From Hymenobacter lapidarius (lineage in GTDB: Bacteria; Bacteroidota; Bacteroidia; Cytophagales; Hymenobacteraceae), in the NCBI RefSeq assembly GCF_001816145.1, contig NZ_MDZB01000067.1, positions 1-64,000 on the forward strand: a stretch of DNA of 64,000 nt, written 5' to 3'. Numbering within the stretch: the stretch's first letter is position 1; each line of letters opens with the position of its first letter. The position numbers and the translations under genes were made by a program. Positions 41,343-50,238 of this stretch are shown here, one piece after another. Below the pieces are notes generated by a model that worked only from the letters and a program-made list of their open reading frames with translations, had not been told where the DNA came from and did not search any database.

Positions 41343-42455
41343 CTAAACCGGCGCTACGGTTCCATCCTGCACCCGAAACCGGAGGATGGGAATGGTTACC
41401 CGTGCCAGCGCCTGGTCGGTTCGTTCCAGGTTGGTATCAGTGAGGAAAACCTGGCCGAAGGTTTCATTGGCTACCAATTCCAGCAGCCGGGCAATGCGCT
41501 TGTCGTCGAGGCGGTCGAAGATGTCGTCGAGCAGGAGCAGGGGCTTGTGGTGTTGGATAGCCGCGAGCATCTCGAACTGGGCCAGCTTGAGGGCAATGGC
41601 AAAGGACTTTTGCTGGCCCTGAGAAGCGTGGCTTTTCACTGGTTGCTCATCCATCAAGAATACGAAATCGTCGCGGTGGGAACCAGTGGTGCTGCGCTGA
41701 AGGGCGAAATCGCGGCGTTCATTATTTCGAAGGAGTTGAGCAAAATCAGCCCCGGGGAGCTGGCTCTTATACGTTAGGGTAACGGCTTCGCGGCCATCGG
41801 CCAGCTGCTGGTAGTGGCGTTGGAACAGGGGAACGTACCCAGCCAGGAAGGCTTCACGCAGAACAGTTAGCTGGGTGCCGATGGGAGCCAGCTGCTCATC
41901 AAGCGCCAATAAGTAGTCGCGGTCAAAACCATGGCTGGGGCGTTCGCCCTGCTTAAGCACGGCGTTGCGCTGGCGGAGCAGGGCGTTGTAGGAGATGAGC
42001 AGCTCCAGGAATTCGTGGTCGAGCTGCGCCATCAGGCTATCGAAATATTTGCGGCGGTCCTCACTGCCCTGCCGAATCAGGTCCGTGTCGTAGGGCGAGA
42101 TGAGTACGGCGGGGTACTTGCCGATGTGGTCGGCCATGCGCTCGTACGGCTGCTTGTTATGAGTGAGCGTCTTTTTCTGGCCCAGGCGTAGGCTCACCTG
42201 AATGGTTTCCGGTTCGGAATCGGAACCTGAAGAGAAATTGCCCTTAACTACAAAGAAATCAGCACCTTGCTTTATGCAAAGGGCGTCCGAGGCAGTTATT
42301 GCGCTCTTAGTCAGCGACAAATAGTGAATGGCATCCAGCAAGTTGGTTTTTCCGCTGCCGTTGTCGCCGATGAAGCAGTTCAGGCCGGGAGATAAACGCA
42401 GCGCCGCGTCGTCGTAATTTTTAAAAAAAAGCAGCTGCAGGGAGTCAAGGGTCAT
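41343..42455 (-). CDS. recF: DNA replication/repair protein RecF
   Basis: The 370-residue SMC-like ATPase helps load RecA at gaps and stalled forks. Walker A is FIGDNGSGKTNLLDAIHYLSL (~residues 27-47), the RecF signature region is in VKSHASQGQQKSFAIALKLAQF, and Walker B is PLLLLDDIFDRLDDKR. Length is typical. The ATG at 42455 begins MTLDSLQLLFFKNYD, the usual RecF opening. DUF721 follows 69 bp downstream in the same direction. pdhA starts divergently 74 bp away, so the promoters share a short region. Confidence 0.95.
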   Translation of the reverse strand: MTLDSLQLLFFKNYDDAALRLSPGLNCFIGDNGSGKTNLLDAIHYLSLTKSAITASDALCIKQGADFFVVKGNFSSGSDSEPETIQVSLRLGQKKTLTHNKQPYERMADHIGKYPAVLISPYDTDLIRQGSEDRRKYFDSLMAQLDHEFLELLISYNALLRQRNAVLKQGERPSHGFDRDYLLALDEQLAPIGTQLTVLREAFLAGYVPLFQRHYQQLADGREAVTLTYKSQLPGADFAQLLRNNERRDFALQRSTTGSHRDDFVFLMDEQPVKSHASQGQQKSFAIALKLAQFEMLAAIQHHKPLLLLDDIFDRLDDKRIARLLELVANETFGQVFLTDTNLERTDQALARVTIPILRFRVQDGTVAPV

Positions 42456-42529
42456 AAGGTTCGGTATTGCCAGCACTTTTACGTAATTTCGCCCTCCCAA
42501 CGCGAAATGTTATTTTCCTTTAACGAGCT

Positions 42530-43708
42530 ATGGCAGATACGAAAGTAAAAGCTGCTTCTAAAAAATCGACGGCAACCAAGGGCGCAGTACCTGCGACCAA
42601 CGGCAAAGCCAAGAGCAAAGCGGCCGCTACCGGCGGTCAGCCCGACCCCGTGCTGCCCGGCACCGACGCGCCCGAAATGGCCGCTTCCGGCACCGACTTG
42701 TCGAAGCAGGCCAAGGCCGGTACTTCCTTTCCCAAGGAAACCTATCTGCAGTGGTATGAGCAAATGCAGCTCATGCGCAAATTCGAGGACAAGGCCGGCC
42801 AGCTCTACGGCCAGCAGAAGATTAAAGGTTTCTGCCACCTCTACATTGGCCAGGAGGCTTGCGTAGCGGGGCAGGTGTCGGCGCTGGAAAAAGGCGACAA
42901 GTACATCACCGCCTACCGCGACCACGCCCACCCGCTGGCGCTGGGTACCTCGCCCAATGCCGTGATGGCTGAACTGTATGCCAAAGCCACCGGCTGCTCG
43001 AAAGGCAAGGGCGGCTCGATGCACATGTTCGACAAAGAGGTGGGCTTCATGGGCGGCCACGGCATCGTGGGTGCCCAGGTGCCAATGGGGGCGGGCATTG
43101 CCTTTGCCGAGAAGTACAACAAGACCGGCAAGCTTTGTATCTGCTCGATGGGCGACGGCGCCGTGCGCCAGGGCGCCCTGCACGAAGCCTTCAACATGGC
43201 CATGCTGTGGAAGCTCCCGGTCATCTTCGTGATTGAGAACAACGGCTACGCCATGGGCACGTCGGTGGAGCGCACTTCTAACGTGCACGACCTCTACAAG
43301 ATTGGCCTGAGCTACGACATGCCGTCGGAGGCGGTGAACGGCATGCGCGTGGAAGACGTGCACGAGGCCGTGTCCCGCGCCGCCGAGCGCGCCCGCGCCG
43401 GCGAAGGCCCCACGCTGCTCGAGTTCAAAACCTACCGCTACAAGGGCCACTCCATGAGCGACCCCGCCAAGTACCGCACCAAAGAGGAGCTGGAAGACTA
43501 CCGGCACCGCGACGCCATCGAAAGCGTGCGCCACACCATTCTGACCAACAACATGGCCACCGAGGCCGACCTCGAAGCCATCGACGAAAAAATCAAAGCC
43601 CAGGTAGCCGAGTCGGTGGAGTTTGCCGAGAACTCACCTTACCCCACGCCCGACGAATTGTACAAGGACGTTTACGTGCAAGCCGACTACCCTTACATCC
43701 ACGACTAA
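42530..43708 (+). CDS. pdhA: Pyruvate dehydrogenase E1 component, alpha subunit
   Basis: The 392-residue protein carries the thiamine-diphosphate E1-alpha fold: LQWYEQMQLMRKFEDKAGQLYGQQKIKGFCHLYIGQEA, DKYITAYRDHAHPLALG, the TPP motif GDGAVRQGALHEAFNMAMLWKLPVIFVIENN and YRYKGHSMSDPAKYR with the phosphorylation-loop Ser. It decarboxylates pyruvate as part of the dehydrogenase complex. About 60 extra Lys/Ala/Ser-rich residues at the N-terminus (TKVKAASKKSTATKG) form a flexible extension. The E1-beta and E2 genes are not here. A TAATTTCG box at 42484 is one base from the -7 consensus. Confidence 0.94.
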   Translation: MADTKVKAASKKSTATKGAVPATNGKAKSKAAATGGQPDPVLPGTDAPEMAASGTDLSKQAKAGTSFPKETYLQWYEQMQLMRKFEDKAGQLYGQQKIKGFCHLYIGQEACVAGQVSALEKGDKYITAYRDHAHPLALGTSPNAVMAELYAKATGCSKGKGGSMHMFDKEVGFMGGHGIVGAQVPMGAGIAFAEKYNKTGKLCICSMGDGAVRQGALHEAFNMAMLWKLPVIFVIENNGYAMGTSVERTSNVHDLYKIGLSYDMPSEAVNGMRVEDVHEAVSRAAERARAGEGPTLLEFKTYRYKGHSMSDPAKYRTKEELEDYRHRDAIESVRHTILTNNMATEADLEAIDEKIKAQVAESVEFAENSPYPTPDELYKDVYVQADYPYIHD

Positions 43709-43718
43709 GTTGGAATAG

Positions 43719-43817
43719 CTACAAGCTACCAGCCGTTGGGCACTAGCTTCTGCAGACGCCAATAATCCTGATTTCCCCCATAAAAAGCTAGCAGCTGACA
43801 GCTAATAGCTAGCAGCT
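43719..43817. repeat. Imperfect palindrome built from AGCTAGC-like words
   Basis: TAGCTACAAGCTACCAGC ... CTAGCTTCTGC on the left and AAGCTAGCAGCTGACAGCTA-ATAGCTAGCAGC on the right, ~40-base centre. It fills the gap between pdhA and the TPR gene. Confidence 0.8.
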
Positions 43818-43825
43818 TCTTAACT

Positions 43826-44599
43826 ATGTCGAAGATTCCATTTACTGGCAAAAGCCAGCAGGCCCGCCAGGGGCAACCCGTTCAGGACGTTTCGGCCGAC
43901 CCGCTGGCGCCCGCCGAAAACCTGGCACCGGAAAACCCGCTGCTCGAAGACCCGGACGCCTTGGCCGCCCGCTTGGTGGAGTCGGAAGACTTCGTGCGCA
44001 ACAACCGCAACGTGCTCCTGGGCATTTTGGCGGTGGTGGTGCTGGCGGTGGTGGGAGCTTTCGGCTTTTACTACTGGCGCACCACGCAGAACGAGAAAGC
44101 ACAGGCCACCATGTTCCGCGCCGTGAACAACTGGGAAGCCGACTCGCTCAGCAAAGCCATCAAGGGCGACGGCAAGGCCCCCGGCCTGACCACCGTGGCC
44201 AACGAGTACGGCAGCACCAAAGCCGGTAACCTCGCCAACTTCTACGCCGGCGTGGCCTCGCTGAAGCAGGGCAAGTTCAAAGAAGCCCTCGATTACCTCG
44301 AAGACTTCAGCTCCGACGACTACCTGGTGCAGAGCCGCGCCTACGCCCTGATGGGCGACGCCCAATTGGAGATGAACAAATCCAAGGAAGCCGCCGACCT
44401 CTACGCCAAAGCTGCCGACCACAACGCCAACGAGTACTTCTCGCCCGGCTACCTGCTGAAGGAAGGCACGGCCCGCGAGCTGGCCAACGATAACGAAGGC
44501 GCCATTAAAGCCTACGACCGCATCATCAACGAATTCCCAACGGCCCAGGAGGTAGCGGAAGCCCGCCAGTTCAAGGCTAAGCTGGAAGGCGCCAAATAA
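43826..44599 (+). CDS. TPR-type membrane-anchored protein (YfgM-like)
   Basis: The 257-residue protein has an ~65-residue cytoplasmic N-terminal segment, one transmembrane helix (NVLLGILAVVVLAVVGAFGFYYW, ~60-82) and a periplasmic domain with TPR-like repeats (NLANFYAGVASLKQGKFKEALDYLEDF, AYALMGDAQLEMNKSKEAADLYAKAA, AIKAYDRIINEFPTAQEVAEARQFKAKLEG). This is the layout of YfgM, which cooperates with PpiD at the Sec translocon; a PpiD-type protein is encoded at 51384. The role here is inferred. Confidence 0.82.
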   Translation: MSKIPFTGKSQQARQGQPVQDVSADPLAPAENLAPENPLLEDPDALAARLVESEDFVRNNRNVLLGILAVVVLAVVGAFGFYYWRTTQNEKAQATMFRAVNNWEADSLSKAIKGDGKAPGLTTVANEYGSTKAGNLANFYAGVASLKQGKFKEALDYLEDFSSDDYLVQSRAYALMGDAQLEMNKSKEAADLYAKAADHNANEYFSPGYLLKEGTARELANDNEGAIKAYDRIINEFPTAQEVAEARQFKAKLEGAK

Positions 44600-44618
44600 C
44601 CAACCAGTCCCTCTACTT

Positions 44619-44705
44619 GTCATCCTGAGCGCAGCGAAGGACCTTACCGCACCAGAACGCAACCCGTTCCATTGTGCCAAGGTCCGCCGCCGCACTCAGG
44701 ATGAC
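44619..44705. repeat. Variant inverted repeat (GTCATCCTGAGC)
   Basis: GTCATCCTGAGCGCAGCGAA-GGACCTT pairs with AAGGTCC-GCCGCACTCAGGATGAC. It resembles the GTCATGCTGAGC family at its end but has GGACCTT instead of GCATCTCTAC. It ends 20 bases before ribH. Confidence 0.8.
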
Positions 44706-44724
44706 TGCTTTTAACCCCACTCCC

Positions 44725-45201
44725 ATGGCTACTTCCCTTCAAAACCTCAGCGACTACGACGCCTCTACTTTCATCGACATCAGCGAGAAGCGCTTCGGGC
44801 TGGTGGTGGCCGACTGGAACCGCGAGATTACCGACGTGCTGAGCGCCGGCGCCTACGACACCCTGCTCAAGCACGGCGCCACCGCCGACAACATCTACCG
44901 CAACACTGTGCCCGGCAGCTTCGAGCTAACGCTGGGCGCCCAGTTCCTGGCGCAGCACGACGAAATGGACGCCGTGATTTGCCTCGGCGTCGTCATTCAG
45001 GGCGAGACTAAGCACGACGACTACATCTGCCACGCCGTGGCCCAGGGCATTACCCAGGTAGGGCTGAAGTTCAACAAACCCGTCATTTTTGGTCTCGTGA
45101 CCACCAATACCCTGGAGCAAGCCTGGGACCGCGCCGGCGGCAAGCACGGCAACAAGGGTGTGGAAGCCGCCGTGGCGGCCATCCAAATGTTAGGTTTTTA
45201 G
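44725..45201 (+). CDS. ribH: 6,7-dimethyl-8-ribityllumazine synthase
   Basis: The 158-residue enzyme catalyses the penultimate step of riboflavin synthesis, joining the pyrimidine and 3,4-dihydroxybutanone phosphate. Motifs: GLVVADWNREIT with the aromatic stacking residue Trp, VPGSFELTLGAQFLA, VICLGVVIQGETKHDDYICHAV with catalytic His, and VIFGLVTTNTLEQAWDRAG. Length is typical. The start follows a variant inverted repeat. Other rib genes are not in the window. Confidence 0.95.
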   Translation: MATSLQNLSDYDASTFIDISEKRFGLVVADWNREITDVLSAGAYDTLLKHGATADNIYRNTVPGSFELTLGAQFLAQHDEMDAVICLGVVIQGETKHDDYICHAVAQGITQVGLKFNKPVIFGLVTTNTLEQAWDRAGGKHGNKGVEAAVAAIQMLGF

Positions 45202-45230
45202 CATTCGAAGGAAAAGCGGCCCTAAATCCC

Positions 45231-45238
45231 TAACTTTG
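45231..45238 (+). promoter_or_regulatory. TAnnTTTG -7 element before TraR/DksA-like gene
   Basis: TAACTTTG exact consensus, followed by GCAGCC. The leader to the ATG at 45387 would be ~145 bases, long for this genome; no known riboswitch was recognised in it. Confidence 0.5.
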
Positions 45239-45386
45239 CAGCCGCAAAAACAAGCCCGCAAATGCTTTAAATTGAGGCGGCAGGCGCATACAAGTGCTCC
45301 CAAACCATTTAGCAGCTGGCGATGTTGCCGCTCCATTGCCGAATGGCGCTTCCTTTTCAATTTCATAATTACTATTTACCCTTTCG

Positions 45387-45770
45387 ATGAACGAAGAAAA
45401 CATCCGCTATTCCCGGGAAGACCTGAGCGAGTTCGACCAGATTATTCAGGATAAACTGACGGCGGCCCGCAAAGAGTTGGCGTTCATCAAGGAAACCCTG
45501 ACCCGCAGCAACGATTCCGGCACCGACACCACCGCGTCTTCGGCCAAAGTGCTGGAGGACGGCGCCGACACCGCCGAAAAGGAAAGCATGAACCAGCTGG
45601 CCTCGCGCCAGATGAAGTTCATTCAGCAGCTCGAAAACGCCCAGGTTCGCATCAAAAACGGCACCTACGGCGTGTGCATCGGCACGGGCAAGCTTATTCC
45701 GAAGGAGCGCCTGCGGGCCGTGCCCCACACCCAGCACTCCATCGAAGCCAAAATGGCGCGTCGCGACTAG
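45387..45770 (+). CDS. TraR/DksA family protein lacking the zinc cysteines
   Basis: The 127-residue protein has a DksA-like helical hairpin (EFDQIIQDKLTAARKELAFIKETLTR) and a C-terminal DksA-type finger. In the finger, KNGTYGVCIGTGKLIPKERLRAVPHTQHSIEAK keeps one of the four cysteines; the others are Thr, Thr and Glu-like replacements. The LIPKERL-AVP core is intact. Bacteroidota often carry such zinc-less forms; they may bind RNA polymerase in ppGpp-type control. In related genomes this gene often sits between ileS and lspA; here it is separate. A terminator follows. Confidence 0.88.
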   Translation: MNEENIRYSREDLSEFDQIIQDKLTAARKELAFIKETLTRSNDSGTDTTASSAKVLEDGADTAEKESMNQLASRQMKFIQQLENAQVRIKNGTYGVCIGTGKLIPKERLRAVPHTQHSIEAKMARRD

Positions 45771-45788
45771 TCCTCGCGAAGGCTAGAG

Positions 45789-45847
45789 GCCCGAATCTGT
45801 GGGCCGGCGCTGCGGCGGCCGGCTGGCAGGTTCGGGCTTTTGCTTTT
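45789..45847 (+). terminator. Rho-independent terminator after TraR/DksA-like gene
   Basis: GCCCGAA / TTCGGGC outer stem encloses GCCGGC / GCCGGC inner stem; TTTTGCTTTT follows. Confidence 0.75.
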
Positions 45848-45965
45848 ATCTTAAGTGAATCATTTCGGCTACTGGGGGCTTTATCCGGTCAGCAGCTGAG
45901 AATTCAACTCCGACAACCACGTTTTTCATCATACCGTAGCGATACGGCAAGCACCTCTTCAAGCC

Positions 45966-47977
45966 ATGGGCAAGAAACATTTTTCAGACGATAAGTCGGA
46001 CCGTCGCGGCGGCCGCAACGCAGGCGGCCCCGGAGGCTTCGGCGGCAACAAAAACGAGCGTTCGAGCCCCGGTGGCCCCGCAGGCCGCGGCGGCGACCGT
46101 GACCGTGGTAACGACCGCGGCGGCGACCGTGACCGCGGCGGCTACTCCGCGGCCCGCCCCGGCAATGGCCGTCCGGCCACCAATGGCGCCTTTGGCCGCC
46201 CTACCAACGGCGCCTTCGGTGGTGGCCGCAGCAATTCCGGCGACGGCGAGAAGCGCCCCTACGGCAGCAGCTATGGCGGTGGCAACCGCGAAGGCGGCAG
46301 CGGCTTTAGTGGTAAGAGCTTCGGCGGCAATAAGGAATACAGCCAGCGCGAGCCCGGTGGCTTCCGCCCCGGCGGCGACCGCCCCCGAGCGCCCCGCGCC
46401 TGGGCAAGGAGCAGCGCACCGGCACCAGCTACGGCCGCACGGCCGAGCGCCCCGAGCGTGGCAACGACCGCGGCGAGCGTGGTGGCTTCGGCAATGACCG
46501 TGGCGAGCAGCGTAGCCCGGCATCGCCCGATGCCCGTCCTATCCGTCCGTACCAGGCCAAAGAAAACTGGAGCGGCCAGCCCTACCGCCGCGACGGCGAG
46601 AAGGCCGTGCCCCGCGGCCAGCCCGGCGAGCGCAACCGCAAGTTTGAGAAAAGCAACCCCAACGAGCAGCCCGAAACCAGCGCGCCCCGCAACAGCGGCA
46701 GCTTTGGCCGGAGCACGCCCCGCGAGCCGGAAGATTTCCAGCGCAGCGAGGAGCGCGGCCCGAACCGGCCCATCCGGTCGGCCCGTCCTTTTGAGGCCAA
46801 CCCGCCGCAGCCCCGCGAGGAGCGCAGCGAGCGGCGCCCCGACTTTGCCGGGGGCAGCGATGCCGACCGCCGCGGCGACGAAGCCGCGTTTGGCCGGAAG
46901 TTTACGCCCGGGGCATTTGGCAAGCGCGAGAACACCACCTTCGGCGCCAGCCGCAGCACCGGCGAACGCCCCGGTGCCTACGAGAAGCGCAGCACCGAGA
47001 AGTGGGCGCCCGCGCCCGGCAGCTTTGCCGAGCGCCGCGAGGCCCTGAAGGCGCAGGAGCGCGGCGTGCGCCGCTCGGGCACCGGCTACGGCGCCAGCGC
47101 CGACAAGCCCCGCGCCGCCCGCCCGGCCGTGCAGGAAAACCGCGCCGACAAGCCCCGCTTTGGCGAGCGTCCCGGTGAGGCGCCTGATTACAAAAACCTG
47201 AAGCACTACGAAAACGACAAAACCCGCGGCAACAAGCGCCGCCGCGAGGAAGAGGAAGATTTCGGCACCGACGAGCTGCGCCTGAACCGCTACATCGCCA
47301 ACGCCGGCATCTGCTCGCGTCGCGAGGCCGATACGCTGATTGCTGCTGGTGAAATCAAGGTAAACGGCGAAGTGGTGACGGAAATGGGCTACAAAGTGCA
47401 GCCCGAAGACACCGTGCAGTACGGCAAGACCAACCTCAACCGCGAGAAGTCGGTGTATGTGCTGCTGAACAAGCCCAAGGACTTCATCACCACCACGGAA
47501 GACCCCGAAGGCCGCCGCACGGTAATGGAGCTGGTGGCCAGCGCCTCGAAGGAGCGGATTTTCCCTGTGGGCCGGCTCGACCGCAACACCACGGGCCTGC
47601 TGCTCTTCACCAACGACGGCGAAGTAGCCCAAAAACTGTCGCACCCTTCGCACAAAAACAAGAAAATTTACCAGGTTGAGCTGAGCCAGCCCCTGGCCGA
47701 AGAGGACCTGCGCCAGATTGCCGCCGGCATCGAGCTGGAAGACGGCAAAGCCGTGGTAGACGACGTGGCCGTAGTGGCCGGCAACCCGCACTTCGTGGGC
47801 ATCGAAATCCACATTGGCCGCAACCGCATTGTGCGCCGCATTTTTGAGCACCTCGGCTACGAAGTGGTGGCCCTGGACCGCGTGCAGTACGCCGGCCTCA
47901 CCAAAAAGGACTTGCCCCGCGGCAAGTGGCGCTTCCTGAGCGAGCAGGAGGTTATTCGGATGAAGTACTTCCTGTAG
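45966..47977 (+). pseudogene. RluB-type rRNA pseudouridine synthase with R/G-rich extension, frameshifted
   Basis: Two overlapping frames together describe one protein of ~670 residues. The first frame (45966-~46386) encodes an Arg/Gly/Asp-rich start (GGDRDRGNDRGGDRDRGG). The second (~46387-47977) continues RGEQRSPASP-type low-complexity and then has an S4 domain (LRLNRYIANAGICSRREADTLIAAGEIKVNG) and an RluB/RsuA catalytic domain (FPVGRLDRNTTGLLLFTNDGEVAQKLSHPS, catalytic Asp in GRLD). RluB modifies U2605-type sites of 23S rRNA. The break is at the C5 run 46382-46386; six Cs would restore a single frame. Internal starts (e.g. ATG at 46607) could still give an S4-synthase product. Confidence 0.8.
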
Positions 47978-48011
47978 CCAGTATAAAATGAGTTTGGAAG
48001 AACTCAAAAAG

Positions 48012-48115
48012 AACGTCATGCTGAGCGAAGTCGAAGCATCTCTACTGCAATAGTAAATCCATTCATCAGGATTACTTACCCGGTAGAGATGCTTCGGCTC
48101 GCTCAGCATGACGTT
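48012..48115. repeat. Inverted-repeat element, GTCATGCTGAGC family (copy 6)
   Basis: AACGTCATGCTGAGCGAAGT pairs with CGGCTCGCTCAGCATGACGTT (one arm shorter by a few bases), with GCATCTCTAC/GTAGAGATGC inner arms. It ends 33 bases before the coaX start. Confidence 0.88.
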
Positions 48116-48148
48116 CTTCTTTTATCTCACCTTTGTAAAAAAAAATAT

Positions 48149-48889
48149 TTGCGTACCCTCGCTCTCGACATTGGCAATACCGCGGTGAAAACCGGCTGCT
48201 TTGAGGGCTCGTTGCTCCGCGAGATGCAGGCGGGCCTCCCGGCCGCCGACGTGCTGGCGCTCGTGCGGCGGTGGCAGCCGGCGCACGTCATCGTGGCCTC
48301 CGTGGCGGAAGATGCGGCTTTGCGGGCCGACGAGCTGCGAAAACTGGTGCCGGGGGAAATCCTGACGTTTTCGCCGGCCACTACGGCCGTCCCGCTGCGC
48401 AACGCCTACGCCACGCCCCACACCCTGGGCGCCGACCGGCTGGCGGCAGCAGTAGGAGCGGCCGGGCTGCGGCCGGGGCGGCCCACGCTCATCATCGACG
48501 CGGGCACGGCTTTAAAGTTTGACGTAGTCACGGCCGATGAGACCTACCACGGCGGCAGCATTGCGCCGGGCCTGAGCATGCGCTTTCGGGCGTTGCACAC
48601 GTTTACGGGGCGGCTGCCGTTGCTGGAGCGGCCCGCCGCCGATGCAACGATTCCGCTCGTGGGCGACTCCACTACGGGAAGCCTGCTGAGCGGCGTGGTG
48701 AACGGCATGGTGGCCGAAATCAGGGAGTTTATTGCTCAGTATCAGCAACTCTATCCCGGCCTCGGGGTGTTGCTGACGGGAGGCGATGCTGCTTTTCTAG
48801 CGGCCCGGCTCCCGGCTCGTATCTTTGTGGTGCCTGAGCTGGTGCTGCTCGGCCTTAATCGGATTTTAGCTTATCATGTTGTCAAATAA
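48149..48889 (+). CDS. coaX: Type III pantothenate kinase
   Basis: The 246-residue ASKHA-fold kinase phosphorylates pantothenate in the first step of coenzyme A synthesis; type III enzymes resist feedback by CoA. Motifs: LALDIGNTAVKTGCFEG (phosphate 1), NAYATPHTLGADRLAAAVGA, TLIIDAGTALKFDVV and GGSIAPGLSMRFRALHTFTGRLP. TTG at 48149 gives the usual start right before RTLALDIGN; starts further upstream would be in the inverted repeat. Its 3' end overlaps the next gene by 14 bases. Confidence 0.93.
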   Translation: MRTLALDIGNTAVKTGCFEGSLLREMQAGLPAADVLALVRRWQPAHVIVASVAEDAALRADELRKLVPGEILTFSPATTAVPLRNAYATPHTLGADRLAAAVGAAGLRPGRPTLIIDAGTALKFDVVTADETYHGGSIAPGLSMRFRALHTFTGRLPLLERPAADATIPLVGDSTTGSLLSGVVNGMVAEIREFIAQYQQLYPGLGVLLTGGDAAFLAARLPARIFVVPELVLLGLNRILAYHVVK

Positions 48890-50210
48890 AGAGATGGGTT
48901 GCCTGCGTTTGGGCTTGGTGGTGGCGGGCGTAGTAGTTGCAATGGGTGGCGTGCAGGCGCAAGGCTTGGGCAATTCGCCCTACTCGCGCATCGGCCTGGG
49001 CGAATTCACTCCCAACACCGGCGGTGTACGCCAGATGGGCATGGGCGGTGTGGGCCTGGCGGCACCCAACGCTACGAACGTGAACGAATTGAACCCGGCG
49101 CTGCTGTACTACACCGGCCGAACCACGTTCGAAGCCGGCTTCAACGGGCAGTATAAAACCATTAAAAATGCCAGAGCGTCCAACCAGAGCGGCAGCGGCA
49201 ACCTAGGCTACCTCGCGCTATCGGTGCCGCTGAGCACCCGCTGGGGCGCCGCCGTGGGCCTGAAGTCCCTGACCGCCGTGGACTACGAAACCAACGGCAT
49301 CCAGGACGTGGCCGGTACGCCGGTGCCTACCCGGGTTTTCACTCAATCGAAGGGCGAAGGCGGTATTTCGGAGGCGTACCTAGGCCAGGGCATTCGCCTG
49401 GCCAAGGGCCTGACGGCGGGCTTTACCGCCTCCTACGTGTTCGGCGTTATCGACGAAACCAGCGGCTCCACGGTGCAGATTAATAACCGCGTCGACACGC
49501 TGGTGAACGCCGTGAACCGGTCGCACACGCGCTACTCAGACTTTGCCTTCCGCACCGGCGTGCACTACCGCCGCAAAGTGGGCAAGACCCTCAACATGAA
49601 CGTGGCCGGCGTGTACGGCTTTGGCCACAACCTCAACGGGCAGAAGACCATCACGCAGGAGCAGGAAAATAGCTCGGGGGGCCTGATTAGCACGCCCACC
49701 ACGGTGAGCGACGAACGCGGCAGCACCTATGTGCCCGCGCTGGCCCAGGTCGGCGTCAGCTTCGACAACGACAAGAACTGGAGCCTCAACCTCGATGCTT
49801 CGCAGCAGCAGTGGTCGAAATTCAATTCCTTCGGCTCGGAAGGCGTACCGCTAAATAATACGATGCGCGTGGGCCTAGGCGGCGAAATCACGCCCGACCC
49901 GGGTTCGGTGGACCATTACTTCCAGCGCGTGACGTACCGGGCCGGCCTGAACGTGGCCCAACTGCCCTACCAGCCCGGCGGCAAAATGCTGTATGACCGG
50001 GCCGTGAGCTGGGGCTTTGCGTTCCCGCTGCCCACGGCTACGGCACTGGAGGCTACTACGTTCAGCCTGGGTTTCACCTACGGCGTGCGCGGCAACACCG
50101 ACATCCTGAATGCGGCCACCGGCAGCAGCAACGTGCAGGAAACCTACATCCGCGGGCAGCTGGGCGTCACGCTCAACAACCGCTGGTTCATCAAGCGGCG
50201 CTTGCAGTAG
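48876..50210 (+). CDS. Outer-membrane beta-barrel protein, function unknown
   Basis: The 444-residue protein has a signal peptide (LRLGLVVAGVVVAMGGVQAQ) followed by GLGNSPYSRIGLGEFTPNTGGVRQMGMGGVGLAAPN. This opening is characteristic of a Bacteroidota outer-membrane family with a FadL-like look, usually encoded between coaX and lptC, as here. The body alternates glycine and aromatic residues (VTYRAGLNVAQLPYQPGG, FSLGFTYGVRGNTD). Substrate unknown. The ATG at 48876 overlaps coaX by 14 bases; ATG 48894 is an alternative start. Confidence 0.85.
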   Translation: MLSNKEMGCLRLGLVVAGVVVAMGGVQAQGLGNSPYSRIGLGEFTPNTGGVRQMGMGGVGLAAPNATNVNELNPALLYYTGRTTFEAGFNGQYKTIKNARASNQSGSGNLGYLALSVPLSTRWGAAVGLKSLTAVDYETNGIQDVAGTPVPTRVFTQSKGEGGISEAYLGQGIRLAKGLTAGFTASYVFGVIDETSGSTVQINNRVDTLVNAVNRSHTRYSDFAFRTGVHYRRKVGKTLNMNVAGVYGFGHNLNGQKTITQEQENSSGGLISTPTTVSDERGSTYVPALAQVGVSFDNDKNWSLNLDASQQQWSKFNSFGSEGVPLNNTMRVGLGGEITPDPGSVDHYFQRVTYRAGLNVAQLPYQPGGKMLYDRAVSWGFAFPLPTATALEATTFSLGFTYGVRGNTDILNAATGSSNVQETYIRGQLGVTLNNRWFIKRRLQ

Positions 50211-50238
50211 TCCACCGGGTTTAACCAGCTTCAGCACC

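Noticed and set aside
46382..46386. Programmed frameshift in the pseudouridine synthase gene
   Set aside because: No slippery heptamer, pseudoknot or stop arrangement typical of recoding; a simple homopolymer indel is the shorter explanation.
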